In this document: positions 35,655 through 47,000 of the stretch, piece by piece
Numbering within the stretch: position 1 is the stretch's first letter
How the letters are laid out: every line of letters starts with the position of its first letter
Source of the DNA: Taxawa tesnikishii (nom. ined.)
Taxonomy: Eukaryota > Ascomycota > Dothideomycetes > Dothideales
Length of the DNA: 64,000 nucleotides
Assembly: GCA_030247885.1 (NCBI GenBank)
Contig: JAPDRO010000002.1
Location: 1,922,001-1,986,000 of the forward strand
Direction of reading: 5' to 3'
The notes under the pieces: generated by a model
The model's input: the letters and a program-made list of their open reading frames with translations, nothing else
Database searches by the model: none
Told to the model about the DNA's origin: nothing
Translations under genes and position numbers: made by a program

Positions 35655-36290
35655 ACACTTTCCCTATGGCTCGGATCCTCTTTCCTAACATGTAGAACAG
35701 GAAGGTGATACGGACGAAGAGGCTGGCAGCAAAGAAGGAAGATTCGATCGTCGTTGGCATCGGGCGCGTCTCAGGGACAAGTTTGTTGTCATTGGCGATG
35801 AGGCGCTTGCGGTGGTAACTCTGCCCCCAAAGGTTGACAACACAACGTCCAAAACTGTCCAAGCACGATTAACAGCGGAACCATGAGTGTACTTACAAGG
35901 TTCGATGAAGAGGTAGACCATCGCATGCCGCTGGGTGTATCTGCAGGCGAAGAACCAGCCGAACTGGCGAGGCTTATCGGGCAGTTGATGTACAATCTCT
36001 AGTAGATGCGTGTTGTAGGAAAGGAGTCACTGTTTGACATGCTCCTGTCCCGCATTTTCGTTCCGTTGGAAGACGTCGTAGGCTGTGTTCCACAGCTCGC
36101 TGATGATGAGCCTCGCAGTCTTCCGAGAGGCGGCTGTCGAGTTGACCGAGGGACCACCAGACACGGCGGCGGACTTCGATCTCAATCACAGTCAGGGAAA
36201 AGGAAGCTCTATCAAGATGCATGCCCATGATCTGACCGATGCCCAAGGCTATGCCACCCACCGTCCAGGTTGATGGAGCATTCCTGGTGC
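35655..36290 (-). pseudogene. fungal-specific transcription-factor relic
   Basis: Fragments of the fungal-specific domain of a Zn2Cys6 regulator, minus strand: LGIGQIMGMHLDRASFSLTV and EVRRRVWWSLGQLDSRLSE, then in another frame ARLIISELWNTAYDVFQRNE, an in-frame TGA, HLLEIVHQLPDKPRQFGWFF, RYTQRHAMVYLFIEPC and AVNRAWTVLDVV. In intact members about 250 residues separate the RRRVWWSL block from the tail region; here they nearly abut. The Zn2Cys6 cluster is missing: the upstream 300 bp hold tandem repeats instead. Deletion plus a stop makes this a relic, even allowing for homopolymer errors. Confidence 0.6.
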
Positions 36291-36465
36291 GCCTCCTGAC
36301 CTTTTCGCCGAGGCCTGGCCGAGCGCATACGTTGCATGGAGCGTTGGCACAAGCAGTGGTGAGCTTATCGCATCACGGAAAGTTGCAGCGTGTCGTGTTG
36401 GCGTTCGAGACACGGTTTGTCGTTTCTTTCAAGGACGGCTTTCGGTTTGCCAGCGATGGGGAACC

Positions 36466-36503
36466 ACAGCACAGCGCAGCACAGCGCAGCACAGCGCAGC
36501 ACT
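36466..36503 (+). repeat. 10-bp tandem repeat (ACAGCGCAGC)
   Basis: Three full copies at 36471-36500 with partial flanking units, directly upstream of the transcription-factor relic. Confidence 0.9.
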
Positions 36504-36555
36504 CATTGATTTCTCATGCACCATTACGTCATTGCTGGAGGCCTCCGCCTCCACT

Positions 36556-36580
36556 CTGTTTCTGTTTCTGTTTCTGTTTC
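36556..36580 (+). repeat. CTGTTT microsatellite
   Basis: Four copies of CTGTTT plus one base, in the 5' region of the GNAT gene. Confidence 0.9.
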
Positions 36581-36677
36581 GCGCAACGCGTTTCAACTCG
36601 TTCTTGTTTCCCACTCCAGCGACATAAAAAAACATTGCCATCTCTGTGACTGTGTCTTTGAGTACTACACCTAAACA

Positions 36678-37598
36678 ATGGCAAACAACTCAACTCCATC
36701 CGTACGCGTCCCGTTCCTTAGTGTGTTCTTCTGGCTTTGCATCGTCTGGCCCTGCGCGGTTTTTGCAGCCTGGCTGCCGAACTCCAACGACTTGTCGAGA
36801 CAACAAGTACAGTCCATCATCAAACCCGATCACTCGGACTTGAAACTCCGCAACGCAACGTTGAATGATTTGGATGCCGTTGTTGATGTAACAGTTGCTG
36901 CATTTGGTGATTCCCCGGGAACAAAGTATCTTTTCCCGCATCGCCACCAATATCCCAATCTCTATCGGAAGTGCCTACGTCAAGGAATGGAAAAGCTGTT
37001 GCGAGACGGAGACAGAGATCGCGGGATACTGAATGTTGCTACTCTGCCCTCGAACGAGGATCCGAGTATCGGAGCGGTTGTAGCGATTGCCGCGTGGCAG
37101 CCTGAGCATATCCGAATCCCTACTTCGCTCGGCATCACTAGCTCAGAGAACGCAGACGACGGTATGAGGCCCCCTCTTCCGACTTAGACTTGCAGTTCTT
37201 AATATGACTTCCGCCATCTAGACGATTGCAGAAACCGTCCTGACGTATCATATCCTCGCGCTATGGCCTTCATAAGGGAAATGGAAAAAGCCACAGAGAC
37301 CTACTTTGACCGTCCATTTGGCCGTCGCCAGCTGTATCTCGACTCGCTTGGTACACATCCTGATTACCAACGCCGTGGAGCTGGCTCGGCGCACGTCCGA
37401 TGGGGCCTTGACTTGGCCAAAGAACGCGAATACCTGGCTGTCACGCTGCTTGCAAGCGATGCAGGGCGTCCTGTGTATGCCCATCTAGGCTTTGAGACCC
37501 TGGCCAACATGACGGTGCAAGTGGAAGGCGAAGAAGAGAGCGTCACCTGGACAGTCATGGCTTATAACGTCTCCGCGCACCTGCAGAGTCTAGCCTAG
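36678..37598 (+). CDS. GNAT-family acetyltransferase
   Basis: Acetyl-CoA-dependent N-acetyltransferase of unknown substrate. Exons 36678..37161 and 37222..37598 give 286 aa without frame break. An N-terminal hydrophobic segment (FLSVFFWLCIVWPCAVFAAW) suggests a signal peptide or membrane anchor, which is unusual for the family. The GNAT fold begins near residue 53 (LKLRNATLNDLDAVVDVTVA); motif A, the acetyl-CoA site, is LYLDSLGTHPDYQRRGAGS, and motif B includes VTLLASDAGRPVYAHLGFE. The first 33 residues could be wrong if transcription begins later, but no later in-frame ATG precedes the domain closely. Confidence 0.88.
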
Positions 37599-38079
37599 TC
37601 TTGTCAAGAGCAGATCGCGACAATGTAACACGCATGCTCTGACTTTGTACAGTCTACGGGGAGAGGATCGGCCCACCACCATTATCACGTTTTATCGGCC
37701 TTGGGCTTGTTCCGCTCTCCCGCGGTACTCAGCTCCACAGATCTCCAGCTTAAAGTTGATCGGACCCTTTCACTCTCACTCAACACAGCAGTCAACCGAT
37801 CATATTGAGAATGCTTGTCGTCGAACATTCCGTCTTCCCAATCTTTCCCTAAGCTAGGCAAAACTTCGGCAGTCTGTGCCCTTGATTTCAGGCTTGTGCT
37901 TTTCTCTCCTTGTTCACCTTTTTTTCTCTACCACCATTTATGCACGATCACTGATCCGTTCCACTTGCTGGTACCTGACTCCACCCATCACAGCGGTTAT
38001 TTATTTTCTAACCAATCCTTGCTTCCACCGGCAGAGTGTTGGGCTCACCCATCGACCCCGTCGTCGGTTTCTTCGTCAT
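37599..38079. other. intergenic, no gene seen
   Basis: Pyrimidine-rich spacer between the GNAT gene and the tRNA-Ala gene. Confidence 0.45.
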
Positions 38080-38183
38080 GGGCTTGTGGTCTAGCGGTAT
38101 GACATCTTCTTAGCATCTGTCGCTCTCATCGAGCATGGGTTCTGAGATGGAGAAGGTTCCGCGTTCGACTCGCGGCTAGTCCA
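38080..38183 (+). tRNA. tRNA-Ala (AGC), with 32-nt intron
   Basis: A full cloverleaf folds by hand: acceptor GGGCTTG/CTAGTCC (one mismatch) with discriminator A at 38183; D stem GTC/GAC; anticodon stem TCTTC/GGAGA; variable AGGTT; T stem CCGCG/CGCGG with loop TTCGACT. The loop starts TTAGCA, so the anticodon is AGC, with an intron at 38116-38147 in the standard position after base 37. The third acceptor pair is G-U and the discriminator is A, both alanine identity features. TTTT follows at 38188, consistent with Pol III termination. Confidence 0.82.
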
Positions 38184-39605
38184 GTTCTTTTGCAGTCCTT
38201 GATCGCCTCAAGGGAGCTTTTGCCGAACGACCGGCTTGAACATTCCTGGGCTGACCTCGAAACGTAAAGCGTCGGGGCTTCTGCATCTTCCTTCAGAGCA
38301 ATCAATCCGGCAAAGGGTGTTATTGTTCCTAGGAACCATTCGTTTTCAACATCACGTGATGGGCACTTTGGTAAGCTTGCACTTCCACATGGCCGTTGTA
38401 TGTTATGCCAACAACCTCACAGGCGGAGTGATTAACGCGCTGCCCTGTTATGCAAGCTAGGCAGTTCCTTCGGCAGTGTGTGTTATGAGTAATCTCCATG
38501 AACTTCAGTTCGAATCGCAATCACTAACATCGCAACAGCGAATCACACAGGTGTCGATCTCTTTGCTCATCTGCGGCTATTGCAGGTGTTCTCTTGTCTT
38601 CTTTCTTTGGTGTCCCATAACGCCGTCATGAGACAGGGCTTCTTGCCGGTCAGGTTCATGTCCTTTTGGACTAGCTGATGCTTTCCCACACGCCACTGGA
38701 CAACTCACAGGATCTCCCAACCCTCTGCTACCACTCCAAAGGCTTGGATATACTGTCCACTGGATTTTGATGTTATTCTGAGCACCAGTGTTCAATCACC
38801 GATCATGAGTCCATGGTTCGTCTCGACTCTCTCCACCGGCGAAGGAAGAGTTGTAACATAGCCAAGACTTACTAGAGTGAGTCACAACCTGATGTTCCGT
38901 GCAGATTCGGATCCTGAGTCGAAAGTTACACTTGGTGTATGTACAACACGACAGTCCCCAACACAGCCTCGTCTTGGCACCAATGCGCTTCGGCCAATCA
39001 CAATTCGCCGACCTTCGAAAAGAACATCAGACCATCGTACTGAGATGTAATGGGAATCAGACCACTCACAAACCATTGGAGCATCTAGCAGATTCCCATC
39101 TTCAAAAGAAGGCAACCACATCAGCCTGGAGGCCAACATGCGGTGATTCCGAAAATAGCCTCTCGGCCTGTAACAAAGACACAGGAGAACCTCTCTTGTG
39201 GACAACAAGTCTCATGCATTGTCAGCGACAGACCGACATACTGTGCGACGTACGCATCTCAGTGCAACCGTCATGCTATCCTCAATGTTCAGCTCGTCAC
39301 GCTATTGTGGCGGTCAATGCAGTGCACCGTCTGATTGGACGTGATTCGACAAGACTACTCAACGTAGTGCAAGGATTTTTATCCATCGACCAGGCGCCTA
39401 CTTACATATGAGGGAAGCACGATGCCCAGACTTCAGCGTGACGTCGATCAAAGCGCCGACATGACCATCGTCGAGCAGCCCTCTCAAGTATAAAACACTT
39501 TCTTCCCCTTTGTTTCAAGCGACTCTTGGTCTTATAGCATAACTCGCCATAAGACAATCCTATCATCCGTCCGTTCCATCAGCTTCAACGTCAAAGCCAG
39601 CAATA
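38184..39605. other. 1.4-kb intergenic region
   Basis: No convincing gene. The plus frame 38899-39411 is open for 170 codons but shows no motif, signal peptide or splice pattern. Its end holds the promoter of the secreted protein at 39606. Confidence 0.45.
39489..39495 (+). promoter_or_regulatory. TATA box of small secreted protein gene
   Basis: TATAAAA 111 bp upstream of the ATG at 39606; spacing fits a TATA element plus a short 5' UTR. Confidence 0.5.
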
Positions 39606-39911
39606 ATGCGTCTTAGCCCCGTTGTCTGTTCTCTCATCCTTTGTAGCACTGTCCTCGCCGCCGCCGTTCCCGACCCCGCGGCGGCCGCGGAATCCATGGC
39701 GGAAGTAAAAGTAGCCCTCGATGCCCGTGCCTGCAAATGCGCAAAGGGCACGCCTCAGGGTCAATACTGTGGTATTTGCCGCCAGGTCACCTCCGGTTAC
39801 GATCTCGACAATGTCTACGAGTGCAACCCAAAGGGAGGTTGCTACGATTACGGATATTCGAAGCATTGCCATGGGGAGATTCCGAAGTGCAATGGTAAAG
39901 ATTGTAAGTAG
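39606..39911 (+). CDS. small secreted cysteine-rich protein, 101 aa
   Basis: Single-exon gene with a clear signal peptide (MRLSPVVCSLILCSTVLAAA). The mature part of about 80 residues has ten cysteines in the block from ACKCAKGTPQGQYCGICRQV to the C-terminal PKCNGKDC, suggesting several disulfides. I cannot name the family; size and cysteine content fit fungal secreted effector-like or antimicrobial-like proteins, which is a class description, not a function. A GTAAGT at the last codons could be a donor, but reading through the best acceptor also gives an immediate stop, so the C-terminus hardly changes. Confidence 0.8.
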   Translation: MRLSPVVCSLILCSTVLAAAVPDPAAAAESMAEVKVALDARACKCAKGTPQGQYCGICRQVTSGYDLDNVYECNPKGGCYDYGYSKHCHGEIPKCNGKDCK

Positions 39912-40867
39912 CATTCTCACTGCGCCATCTGAGCAAGGCAATTGACGCTTGGCAGGATCGGGTCCGGGCTAATGAAGACGCTGCTTGGGACAATCGATGG
40001 AAATGAGAGGGCTGGGTACAAAGGAAGTTATCCGCACGGAAACGTCGTTGATTACGGGGTCGTGGTTGCATAGCTGTGAGCTGCACTTGTTCGGATGCTG
40101 TGGTCGTTGTTTGGTCTTCCGTAGGTAGAAACCAAGATTCGTAGTGATTGCGGTATCAACGCTGCTGCGTCAACACCCTGACCGACGTGCGTAGCTCTTT
40201 CACGTTCTGCTGGCCATCCTTGCCGATGACAGCGTACAGGGCAATTACACGGTTGGGCCTTACCAAAGCAGATTACAGTGGGATATCCCACGACGGGTGT
40301 GAACAAAGAATAGGCTACACCGTAATGCTTGGCTTAAACGCGACACGACAATGTTTAACATCAACTCGTCTTAGGCTCCTTGGCGACAACGACTTTCACC
40401 AATTGACTCTTCGTTCCTTTGCGGAGGGCGGACGTCAGACCATCACACAAGGAGGGATTGGATATCAGACCACTTGCAAAACATTAGGGGACAAGGCTGA
40501 CTACAAACTCCAGGAGCATGGCGCGAAGATCGACCTGCGAAGCCTTTCGAGAACCTCAGCCAAGGACGTATGAGGAGGATGGATCGCCACGCCGTTGGCC
40601 GCTAGGTGTCAGGCATCGGTGCAGGATTGAAAGCAGCATCTGACATTAAACCACCATACAACTTCGGTGCCTTGATCATCGCCCCGTCTGAGCGATCAGC
40701 TCAGAGCAACCGCAACCACGCAAGTTCAGATATATAAACCACCTTCTTGCCCGTCCTTTCCTTCACCTCCTATCACCATCACATCCGGCTTCAGTCAAGT
40801 CTATCCCTCATTCGATCACCTCAGCCTACTACCAACTCAGCCATCGAGCGCCCTCCTGCTTGTTACA
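39912..40867. other. intergenic, promoter of next gene
   Basis: No gene seen; the frame at 40148-40573 has no motif. The downstream end carries a TATA box. Confidence 0.45.
40731..40738 (+). promoter_or_regulatory. TATA box of small secreted protein gene
   Basis: TATATAAA, 137 bp upstream of the ATG at 40868. Confidence 0.5.
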
Positions 40868-41206
40868 ATGAAGCTCGCCCACCTCATCCCCGCCGTACTC
40901 GCCGCTTCTCCACTCGCGGCCGCCTGGAAGGTGCAGCTCTACGACAAAGAACTGTACAAGGACATCATCCACGAACGCGACGGCACGCTGAAACAGCCCT
41001 GCAAAAACCTCGGCTCAAACGTCAACAAGGCCCAGAGCATGCACTGGGACAGCTGCAACTTGGTGACCTGTTGCAAGATCCGGCTGTACGACAGCGGAGA
41101 CTGCTCGGGAAACCCGCTCGGAGACAGCGGTTATGAGGACTGGAACCTGCCGGCGTTCTCGACCAAGGCCAAGAATAAGGTCAACTCTTACAAGATCGAC
41201 TGTTGA
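40868..41206 (+). CDS. small secreted protein, 112 aa
   Basis: Single exon with signal peptide (MKLAHLIPAVLAASPLAAA). The mature protein has six cysteines (QPCKNLG, WDSCNLVTCCKIRLYDSGDC, and the final DC) and repeated aromatic patterns: WKVQLYDKELYKD and CKIRLYDSGDCSG share the form +xxLYDxxx, suggesting two related beta-rich halves. It ends NSYKIDC. Similar small secreted proteins are common in plant-associated and saprobic ascomycetes; role unknown. A strong TATA box upstream suggests regulated expression. It shares no clear homology with the neighbour at 39606. Confidence 0.82.
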   Translation: MKLAHLIPAVLAASPLAAAWKVQLYDKELYKDIIHERDGTLKQPCKNLGSNVNKAQSMHWDSCNLVTCCKIRLYDSGDCSGNPLGDSGYEDWNLPAFSTKAKNKVNSYKIDC

Positions 41207-42565
41207 ATTTGATCTCGACCGTGGAAGAAGAGTTTCGTTGCGGGAGCAGGATGGGGCGGTAGGATGGCTTTTTGTCTTTTCATGGGGTCTGGCAAAGCTG
41301 GAACACGTTCGTTACTGTTGAGATTGAAGGCCCCGCCTCACCGTTCGTTCATGTGTCGAGACCTGATTGTACGCATCGTCGAATGAAGATGGTTTGCAAT
41401 CACCATTACACTCGCTCAAACGATAGCACTGCGTTGCTCTTGTTGATTGCTTGCTCTTTCAGTCGTCCGTGGAAGCCGAAGCAAATTCGTCCACCGCTTA
41501 CGGTTATGCATACGAAATTCTCCTGCGGCTCGTCCTCGTCTAGTCAGATGCGAACACGCATATCCGGATGTGAAGAACGCTGTGCTCGACCCTAACGTTA
41601 AACAGCAGCCACAGAGGTAAACAAGGCCTAGCACTTCGGTCTCCATGCTACCTCTGTGACCGCGCAGTCGCTTTGTGGCAGCAGTGAGTCAGTCATTTCC
41701 ACTCACTGCTGGGTACACTGTCTTCCTCATCATATTATAGCTCCAAAGCGTTCGCCTTTTGGATTACCATCAGGCGATCTTCTCTTCCTTTCTAGATCAG
41801 ACATGTTGTCTGTGTCTCAACACCACGTCGCCTCGATGCGCCCGGCTCTAATCTTGGATCGAGCATATACAGTACCTCTCTCCAGTTATCGTGTTGAGGA
41901 ATGTTCAACCACATCCCATACCATCCACTATCAAGAAGACCTCGTGCTGATCCGATTGTCACTGTTTGCCGCAGCGGCACGAAGCTACGGGATGGATGAA
42001 CTCGCTACGTCGCTGCGCATGTCCATCACATCGAAGACTTTGGGTCCAACAGGAGTCGAAGGCCGTTGTTCACAAGCCTATCCGAGGCATGCGACGCAAG
42101 ATAGATACGTTGTGGAGGGCCGAGTGGAAAGAACGAAGGCGGCCTTGTCGTCTGAAACAACACTTGTACGATGCACCGGGCCGTGGGAGATCCATACGCT
42201 ACCAAGTACAAAAGGGACGGATATGAGGCGTGCAACCGTGCGACGATGGAAGCCATTCGAGCTCGGGGTTCGAACGAGGCATCCCGATATGAGACAGGGT
42301 CTGCCATAGTGTCCGAAGTAAAGCAGTCCAGCCAAAGTTGCCACTTAACCGACTCCATACGCTCTATTTTATTTTTATTCTTGTAAACATTAAATGAGAA
42401 CCAGATGAATGGATGTATAAGAACCATAAGAGAGAAACAGACGGATCCAAACCACTTCGCAATCCGTCCATCCCGCACCCCCAACGCCTCCATCCAACGG
42501 CCCATCCCACATCAACTTCTCATCCTTCCCCATCAGCCACAGTCACAGCTCAAAGCAGCCTCAAT
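41207..42565. other. 1.36-kb intergenic region
   Basis: A plus frame is open at 41656-42309 (217 codons). One segment (SLFAAAARSYGMDELATSL) resembles the last helices of fungal BTB domains, but the rest of a BTB domain is missing, so I do not call a gene. Confidence 0.35.
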
Positions 42566-44053
42566 CTACAAGCGGAACAGCCTGCTTTTAGCGACGGAGG
42601 TCGCAACCACAGGAACAGAGCAGTCTGGCTGCACGTTGGTGAGGTTGTAGAAGTAAGACAAGCTGTATGTGTATTTGGCGCCCTGTGCATTGCGTGTTAG
42701 CCACCCACACTTATTCGGCCTGTTCCGTCATGAGGAGCACTTACCACAGAATCGTCGTAGGAGGCCGTGTTCACAGCGTACTGCTTACCCCAGCCAGAGG
42801 TGTACATAGTGCACATCTGGCCCTGAGGATACGAGCCGGAGCTGTTGGTCTTAGTGAGAACGTACGAGCCGAAACCAGCGCAGATGGCCGGGCTGCCGCC
42901 GTTGGGTGGGTGGGCGGTATCGTAAGCGGACTGGGCATCGCAGGCGGCCTTGCAGAGGTTAGGGTCGTACGGGCCAGAGGTGAAGAGCTTGTAGCCCATG
43001 TAGGTCCAGGTGGTCTGGCAATCACGGAGAGGGGCGTTCATGACGGCGTTGTTGAGTGAGAGAGGCGTGGCACAGCCATCGACTGGGCCGCCGACGGCGT
43101 AGCTGGTGTAGGCGTTGGAGCCGGCAATACCGACCTGGAAGTTGGCGCGCCATTGACCGTAGTTGTTGGCGGTGGTGTTGTCGAGCTGAGATCCCCAGTA
43201 AGAGCACTTGATGTTGGCGAATGCCTCTGGGTTGGTGCTGTTCTGGCCGTCGGGGCAGGTGCCAGCGCTGGTGGTGCCGGGTTCGACGACGGGGTCGCGC
43301 TCGAAGTAGATGTTGAAGGCAAGGCAGCCGGTCATCTTGGTGCACTTGTTGGCGCAGTAGGTGGTGTTGTAGGCGGTGAGCTGGGAGTACCCCATGTAGG
43401 CGTAGGCGGAACTGGCACCCTGGCAGACGGTCAATATTGTAATTCCACTAGCTATTAGATAGAACGGCAACATACCTGCAAGTTCTTGAAGTTTCTCCAG
43501 TAGCCTTGGGGAGTCTCAGCATTGCTGGCGACGCGTGTGATGTTGGCATCGGCCTTGAAGTTCTTGTAGCTGCAAACATGAGATCAGTGACCGGAGGTAG
43601 CATGGCTTGCAAAACGGTCACTCACCTAGTAACATCCACAGAGTAGGTGTTGGAGATGGCAGGCTGAGCCGCGCAAGCAGTGCGCTTGGCTAGTCCACGC
43701 TTCTCGAGAGCGGCCGTGGTCGTGGCAGAGGAACCATCATCCGACTCTCCAGCAGCGTTCATTGCCACATCCGTTGCGGCAGGGTAAACGGTGAGTGGGT
43801 CTTCTGTAACGGCGGCGGCAGCGCTGCTGATAGCGGTGGCGCTAGCGTAAGAAATGACCTGGGCGGTGAGACCTGGAACCTCGGTGTAGCTTGGCTCGGG
43901 AACAGCCTCGATACCGGCGAAGTCAAGTGCATCAGCAGGGTTTGCTGGAATCTCGGTCATCTCGGCGAGGACAGAGGAAGCAACGGTGAGTGTGCTTGCG
44001 TCTTGGGCCTTGACGAGTGCCGCAAGGGCGGCGATTGCAACGAAGGACTTCAT
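42566..44053 (-). CDS. secreted protein, 437 aa, four exons
   Basis: Conserved-looking fungal secreted protein without a name I trust. Exons 44053..43626, 43569..43476, 43419..42745, 42682..42566 (428+94+675+117 = 1314 nt) with no frame break. Signal peptide MKSFVAIAALAALVKA; then an Ala/Thr/Ser-rich pro-region ending in two dibasic sites (EKRGLAKR), suggesting Kex2 processing to a mature domain that starts TACAAQPAIS. The mature part has about 13 cysteines and two related blocks: YMGYSQLTAYNTTYCANKCT and YMGYKLFTSGPYDPNLCKAA, each with the pattern YMGYxL..C...C. These look like two copies of a PAN/apple-like domain. Cell-wall or extracellular adhesion is possible but unproven. Confidence 0.85.
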
Positions 44054-47000
44054 TGTTAGCGAAAGCGAGTGACAAGTATGAACGAATGACTGTGAAGATG
44101 CTTTTGCTTGAATGGAAGTGAAGATGATGCTGGAGATGAACGGTGAAACGGTTGCGAGTGTCTGTTTCTTATACCTGCGAGCAGCGCCATGCATTCGGTT
44201 CTAGAATGACACTGTTCCGGAAGCGAATGTCTATGGCAATGCAGTCCAGCTGAATACACTCAGCGCCACGAGAGACAAGACACATGCTTGTGGAGGCTCA
44301 TCAGAGCTTAACATGGGTCTGGGGCAGAGAGACAGGCGTGTCCAGGAGACTGATCGCTGGGACAGAGCCATGCCCGCGGCGAGTCCGACGACACTACCTA
44401 CTAAGTCGAATCTGGGGGCGTGAACAGAAGCAAGTGGAGGAGCTGAAAGGTTGTGAATTTAGAAGTCGGTCAGCCACAAGTGTGAAGAATGTTGACGGTC
44501 TGAAAGAGCTAAGATAAGAGGCGCTCGTTGGCCAGTTCAGTAGAGCTTCCCGGTTCGAAATTCAATTTCGGGATGGACGAGTCTGTGCTGAGCCACAAGT
44601 CCCCAGGCATCTGCAGTCCCGTTGCGGCTGTATTGCCATTTCCGGGATACAGCTCTGTTTTTGCAGTCACATGGTGATGTCTGCAGTTCGGAGAGAGATT
44701 CTGCAGCCGGCAAGACACCGTTGTGGTGTAGGCAGAACAAGGTAGAACCGAGGGTAAGGGTAACGCAGGACACGCGGTACAACGCTCCTTGACAGTTGAG
44801 TGCGGCAGTTCTCCGCACGTACCGGTGCTCGTGCTAAAGGAGCGCCGGTAGGGCAGGGACTGAGACTCACACAGAGCGTGGTAGCGGTGTTCCGAGCTCA
44901 GGTGATGTGCCGAGAGATGGGCGCCTGCCGCTACGCGAGACAGATACAGTCCCAGCGTGGCACGAGCCGATGAGACAGGGTCTGTAGCAGAGAAGGCGGA
45001 GAGAAGAGAAGCTGAGCGATGGGGCAGAATCAATAGTTTGTCGCAAACGAAGCGAACTGAAGTCAAGTTCAGAGACAGAGACGTGCGCGACTCAAGCAGG
45101 GGCTAGCCGCTAAGCCACAAACAGCTGATCCGCGCACGGGTTCCTGCAGCCCGCGTGGGGGAGATGATCAGAGACAGGGATCTTGTCACCCCTTTGTGCA
45201 CTTCCACCTCTGTCTCATCTGAATCGGGAGGACCGCTCAGCCACATACAGAAAGCCCAGGTCTGGAGCGGAAATTGTTTATCGGGCTGCAAAGCTTATCG
45301 CTTCTGCACAGAGTGCATGGACACGGCACGGAAGATCTACCCAATTTAGAAACACGCTAAGTGGATTGGCCATAGGAGCCGAGTCCAGCTGCTTTGTTTA
45401 CTTTCCACGATGTTTGTGCCTGTGAAGAGACTGAAGGTGTTGACGCGTGCCACACAGACGACAGAAAGAGAGAAGCGAAGGTCAGATTGAACTTTTATGT
45501 ATGGATTATGTCGTATGCCCACAGACGCTCTGCTCTGTAAACAGAAAGGCTGGCCATGTGGTCAGCCGAAAACTTCGCAGGTGGGGAGCCCTTGGTACTC
45601 ACATGGATCTGTCCGCGTGTTTGGATGTCCCCCATGCAGCAAGTCATCTCTAGTCGCTGCGATATCGTTGGATGGTTTCCCCTTCGCAGTCCCTCATCGC
45701 CTTTAGCCGATACTGCTGGCGAGCAAGCCTCGTGGAGAGGAAGCCTTGATGCCCGGTTGAGTATGTTCATGCAATATGATGCTCAGATGGTCATAGGCGG
45801 GCCCGTCTATTCTTCGGGGTGCCATGACAGGACGCGAATCTCCTGGCTATGGTTCAGCAAATGCGTGCTCTTCGCACACTCACGCCATCTTCATCTGTTA
45901 TCGGCGTTGTTCTGCTTGCCGTTATCCTGCTCTTCATATGGTGCACATCTCGCAGTAAGTGCACTCCGCAGTGGATCTGGGTGCTCGGTGGGGTTTCCGC
46001 TACATTGTCCCACACTCTGGTAGACCCTGCAGGGAGACGGCGCGTGGGATAGGAGCGTCCACAGGAGTACGTCGCCAACAACATGGTGCACATTGTGTGT
46101 ATAGCGTTCGGACCGGAGATGTGGACAAGAGAGGACCTCAACGATAAAGTAAAGTGACCGCGTACGGGCTCAGAGTGAGTGCCTGCCGGAGAATCGAGTA
46201 TATCCGGGGTCAAGTCCGAAGGTTGGACACTGGGCGGGTGGAAGCTGGGTCACTAGGTGCGTGATGGAACCGTAGTGGATGGCGCTGAAAAGCACGAGAT
46301 ATCATGTGTACCGCGACCAGATGAACTGGTGCGAAGAGCACAGAGTTCATCGCAGTTGCGACTGATTGACAGAAGATGATCAAATTCAGGCATTCCAAAC
46401 ATGCGGGGATTAGCGTGGCGATCGTCAGGAACGCCTCACACGCGCATCACACGCGGTCTATTTTTGGTATACCTATATCCGAATGTATGTAGTGATCACT
46501 GGTATGAGTGAGCGGTACCGGAGACTGAAAGCGGCAAGAGGTATGGTGTTCATACAACTTCTGCCACAACGACAGATTAGCACCTCACTTCCAGTCGCTT
46601 CTACAAATACCCCGCAAGGTGCCACTCTACCCGCAACTAGACGCTTCAGGCACATTAGCCTTTCTTCTTGAACGGCATCACATGTTGTATTGATGCCCAA
46701 CTTGCCTGAAAGATGTATTGGCTTGTATTTGTACATTTTGAGGGGTCGCGTGATCTATATATATAGACAGGTCTCAAGGTCGTGGTTCCCAACGCTGCTA
46801 GGATGTATGATGATGCGGGTCCTGGCGACGCCCTCTCCTCGAGACCGACAAGCATGCTGATCGGTCCGAAGTCCTCGCAGCAGATGTAAGACAATCAAGG
46901 AACATTGCCAGCTGGAAAGCTTGAAAGTGACCGAAGTGGCTTTTATCTCGTTGTCGGGTAGAGCTCCCGGACAAACCTGAAAGGAGGGCGGAAGAGCTGC

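Noticed and set aside
38899-39411. 170-codon plus-strand frame as a gene
   Set aside because: No start context, motif, signal peptide or intron signals; composition looks random.
41656-42309. BTB-domain gene
   Set aside because: Only a segment like the last BTB helices is seen; the conserved core strand-helix part is missing.
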